The notes under the pieces were generated by a model, which had not been told where the DNA came from, made no database searches, and saw only the letters and a program-made list of their open reading frames with translations. Made by a program: the position numbers and the translations under genes. From Strongylocentrotus purpuratus (taxonomy: Eukaryota > Echinodermata > Echinoidea > Camarodonta > Strongylocentrotidae): a stretch of DNA of 64,000 nt. Location: NCBI RefSeq assembly GCF_000002235.5, contig NW_022145606.1, positions 52,200,333 to 52,264,332 of the forward strand. The letters run 5' to 3'. Numbering within the stretch: the stretch's first letter is position 1; every line of letters starts with the position of its first letter. Shown piece after piece: positions 63,250-64,000 of this stretch.

Positions 63250-63824
63250 ATTTTTATCAGTATTTCTACATTAGAAATGTAACTTTAAAAGTGTCTGGAA
63301 GCACTGGAGTATTATCAAAATTAAAATTTACCGTTCCCCAAAATGTTCTAACGTTATTATACAACTCGATAGTATTACCCCATTTATCTTACTGCAACAT
63401 AGTGTGGGGAAATTCATATTCATCTCATCTAAATAAAATGAAAATACTTCAAAAGAGGGCAATTCGAATTTTAACATATTCAATGTATAATTCTCATACG
63501 AAACTATTATTTAGCAGAATGAAGGTTCTTCCTGTCCAAGAACTAATATCACTTAATACTTGTATATTTATGTATCATTTCCACACTGGTAATCTTCCAC
63601 ACATTTTTCAAAACATGTTTATTAGTAATTCATCCGTTCATTCACATAACACAAGGCAACAAATGTTATTACACAAACCCCCTGTACGTACAACCCATGC
63701 ACTGAAATCATTTAGAAATGTGGGAATAAGTAAATGGAATGATTTAAACGAGGATATAAGATCAAGTTCAACTTTGTCTAGGTTTAAAGTTTTGTGCAAA
63801 AGGGAACTATTTATTAATTTGTAA
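63250..63824 (+). mobile_element. LINE fragment: C-terminal reverse transcriptase region
   Basis: An open frame of about 190 codons contains STGVLSKLKFTVPQNVLTLL, YNSIVLPHLSYCNIVWGNSY, MKILQKRAIRILT, HSHNTRQQMLLHKP and VGISKWNDLNEDIRSSSTLS. This is the usual end of CR1/Rex-like reverse transcriptase ORFs. It starts inside the domain, so it is 5'-truncated, but no stop interrupts it. It is probably a fairly recent insertion. Confidence 0.85.
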
Positions 63825-63911
63825 AACTGGGTAGGACTATAAGTTTTAATCTCATATTTCGCATTTTTCATGTGTTACCTCTTCTTCCTTTTTCTTTTAA
63901 ATATTCTGCTC

Positions 63912-63914
63912 TCT

Positions 63915-63951
<37 letters not shown>

Positions 63952-64000
63952 AATAAGCTTTAAAATACATTGTGTGTGTGTGTGTGTGTATGAGTGAGTA
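63912..64000. repeat. (CT)n and (GT)n microsatellites
   Basis: CT repeats at about 63912-63950 and GT repeats at about 63970-63990 close the window. Confidence 0.9.

Overview
The window looks like nuclear DNA of a marine invertebrate, most likely a deuterostome of echinoderm (sea-urchin-like) type. The evidence is a vertebrate-like gene split by GT-AG introns, several degraded non-LTR retrotransposons, tRNA-headed SINEs ending in a GCGCTATATAAAT-type tail, many small TIR elements, and long poly-C/poly-G tracts inside elements with CAG(T)GGCG-type ends. No rRNA gene, CRISPR array, bacterial operon or intact transposase gene is visible. The species cannot be fixed from the sequence alone.

The one gene that can be fully reconstructed is on the + strand at 23607-36294. 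It is a nine-exon SLC37A4 orthologue (glucose-6-phosphate/phosphate antiporter of the endoplasmic reticulum, MFS fold). The nine coding exons join without a frameshift into 437 codons plus stop. Its introns are unusual. Exon-intron boundaries have repeatedly been copied in tandem into the neighbouring intron: exon 2 donor, exon 5 donor (86-bp period), exon 6 donor (4 x 44 bp), exon 8 acceptor (3 x 110 bp), and possibly the exon 1 donor and exon 9 acceptor. The introns also hold a 1.8-kb 54-bp minisatellite, an inverted repeat with ~90-bp arms, a PIF/Harbinger-type element, a 7SL-like SINE head and a tRNA-type SINE.

Left flank (1-23.3 kb): a 157-bp satellite whose every full unit carries a cluster of nuclear-receptor half-sites; two fold-back minisatellites; a 2.4-kb composite poly-G element (arrays A, B, module C, polypyrimidine array D); LINE and SINE debris; a TTA-flanked TIR element carrying a 90-bp T/C minisatellite; a quiet AT-rich stretch (11.6-15.4 kb); then more pieces of the composite element and a large polypyrimidine array (20.5-21.8 kb).

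Right flank (36.3-64 kb): small hAT-like elements with exact 8-bp or 5-bp target duplications; a 63-bp minisatellite with one such element inside it; a TA-flanked TIR element; a GC-richer stretch with a candidate first exon on the minus strand (41.1 kb); an L1-like LINE (42.7-44.7 kb); a three-level nest of elements (48.1-49.3 kb); two more composite elements (49.4-51.5 and 53.9-56.1 kb, the latter with a 7/8 target duplication); LINE fragments; a short cysteine-containing ORF (56.4-56.7 kb); a 67-bp minisatellite (56.9-58.8 kb); and two LINE fragments lying head to head at the right edge. Most long ORFs in the window are artefacts of tandem repeats whose period is a multiple of three, or of polypyrimidine tracts.
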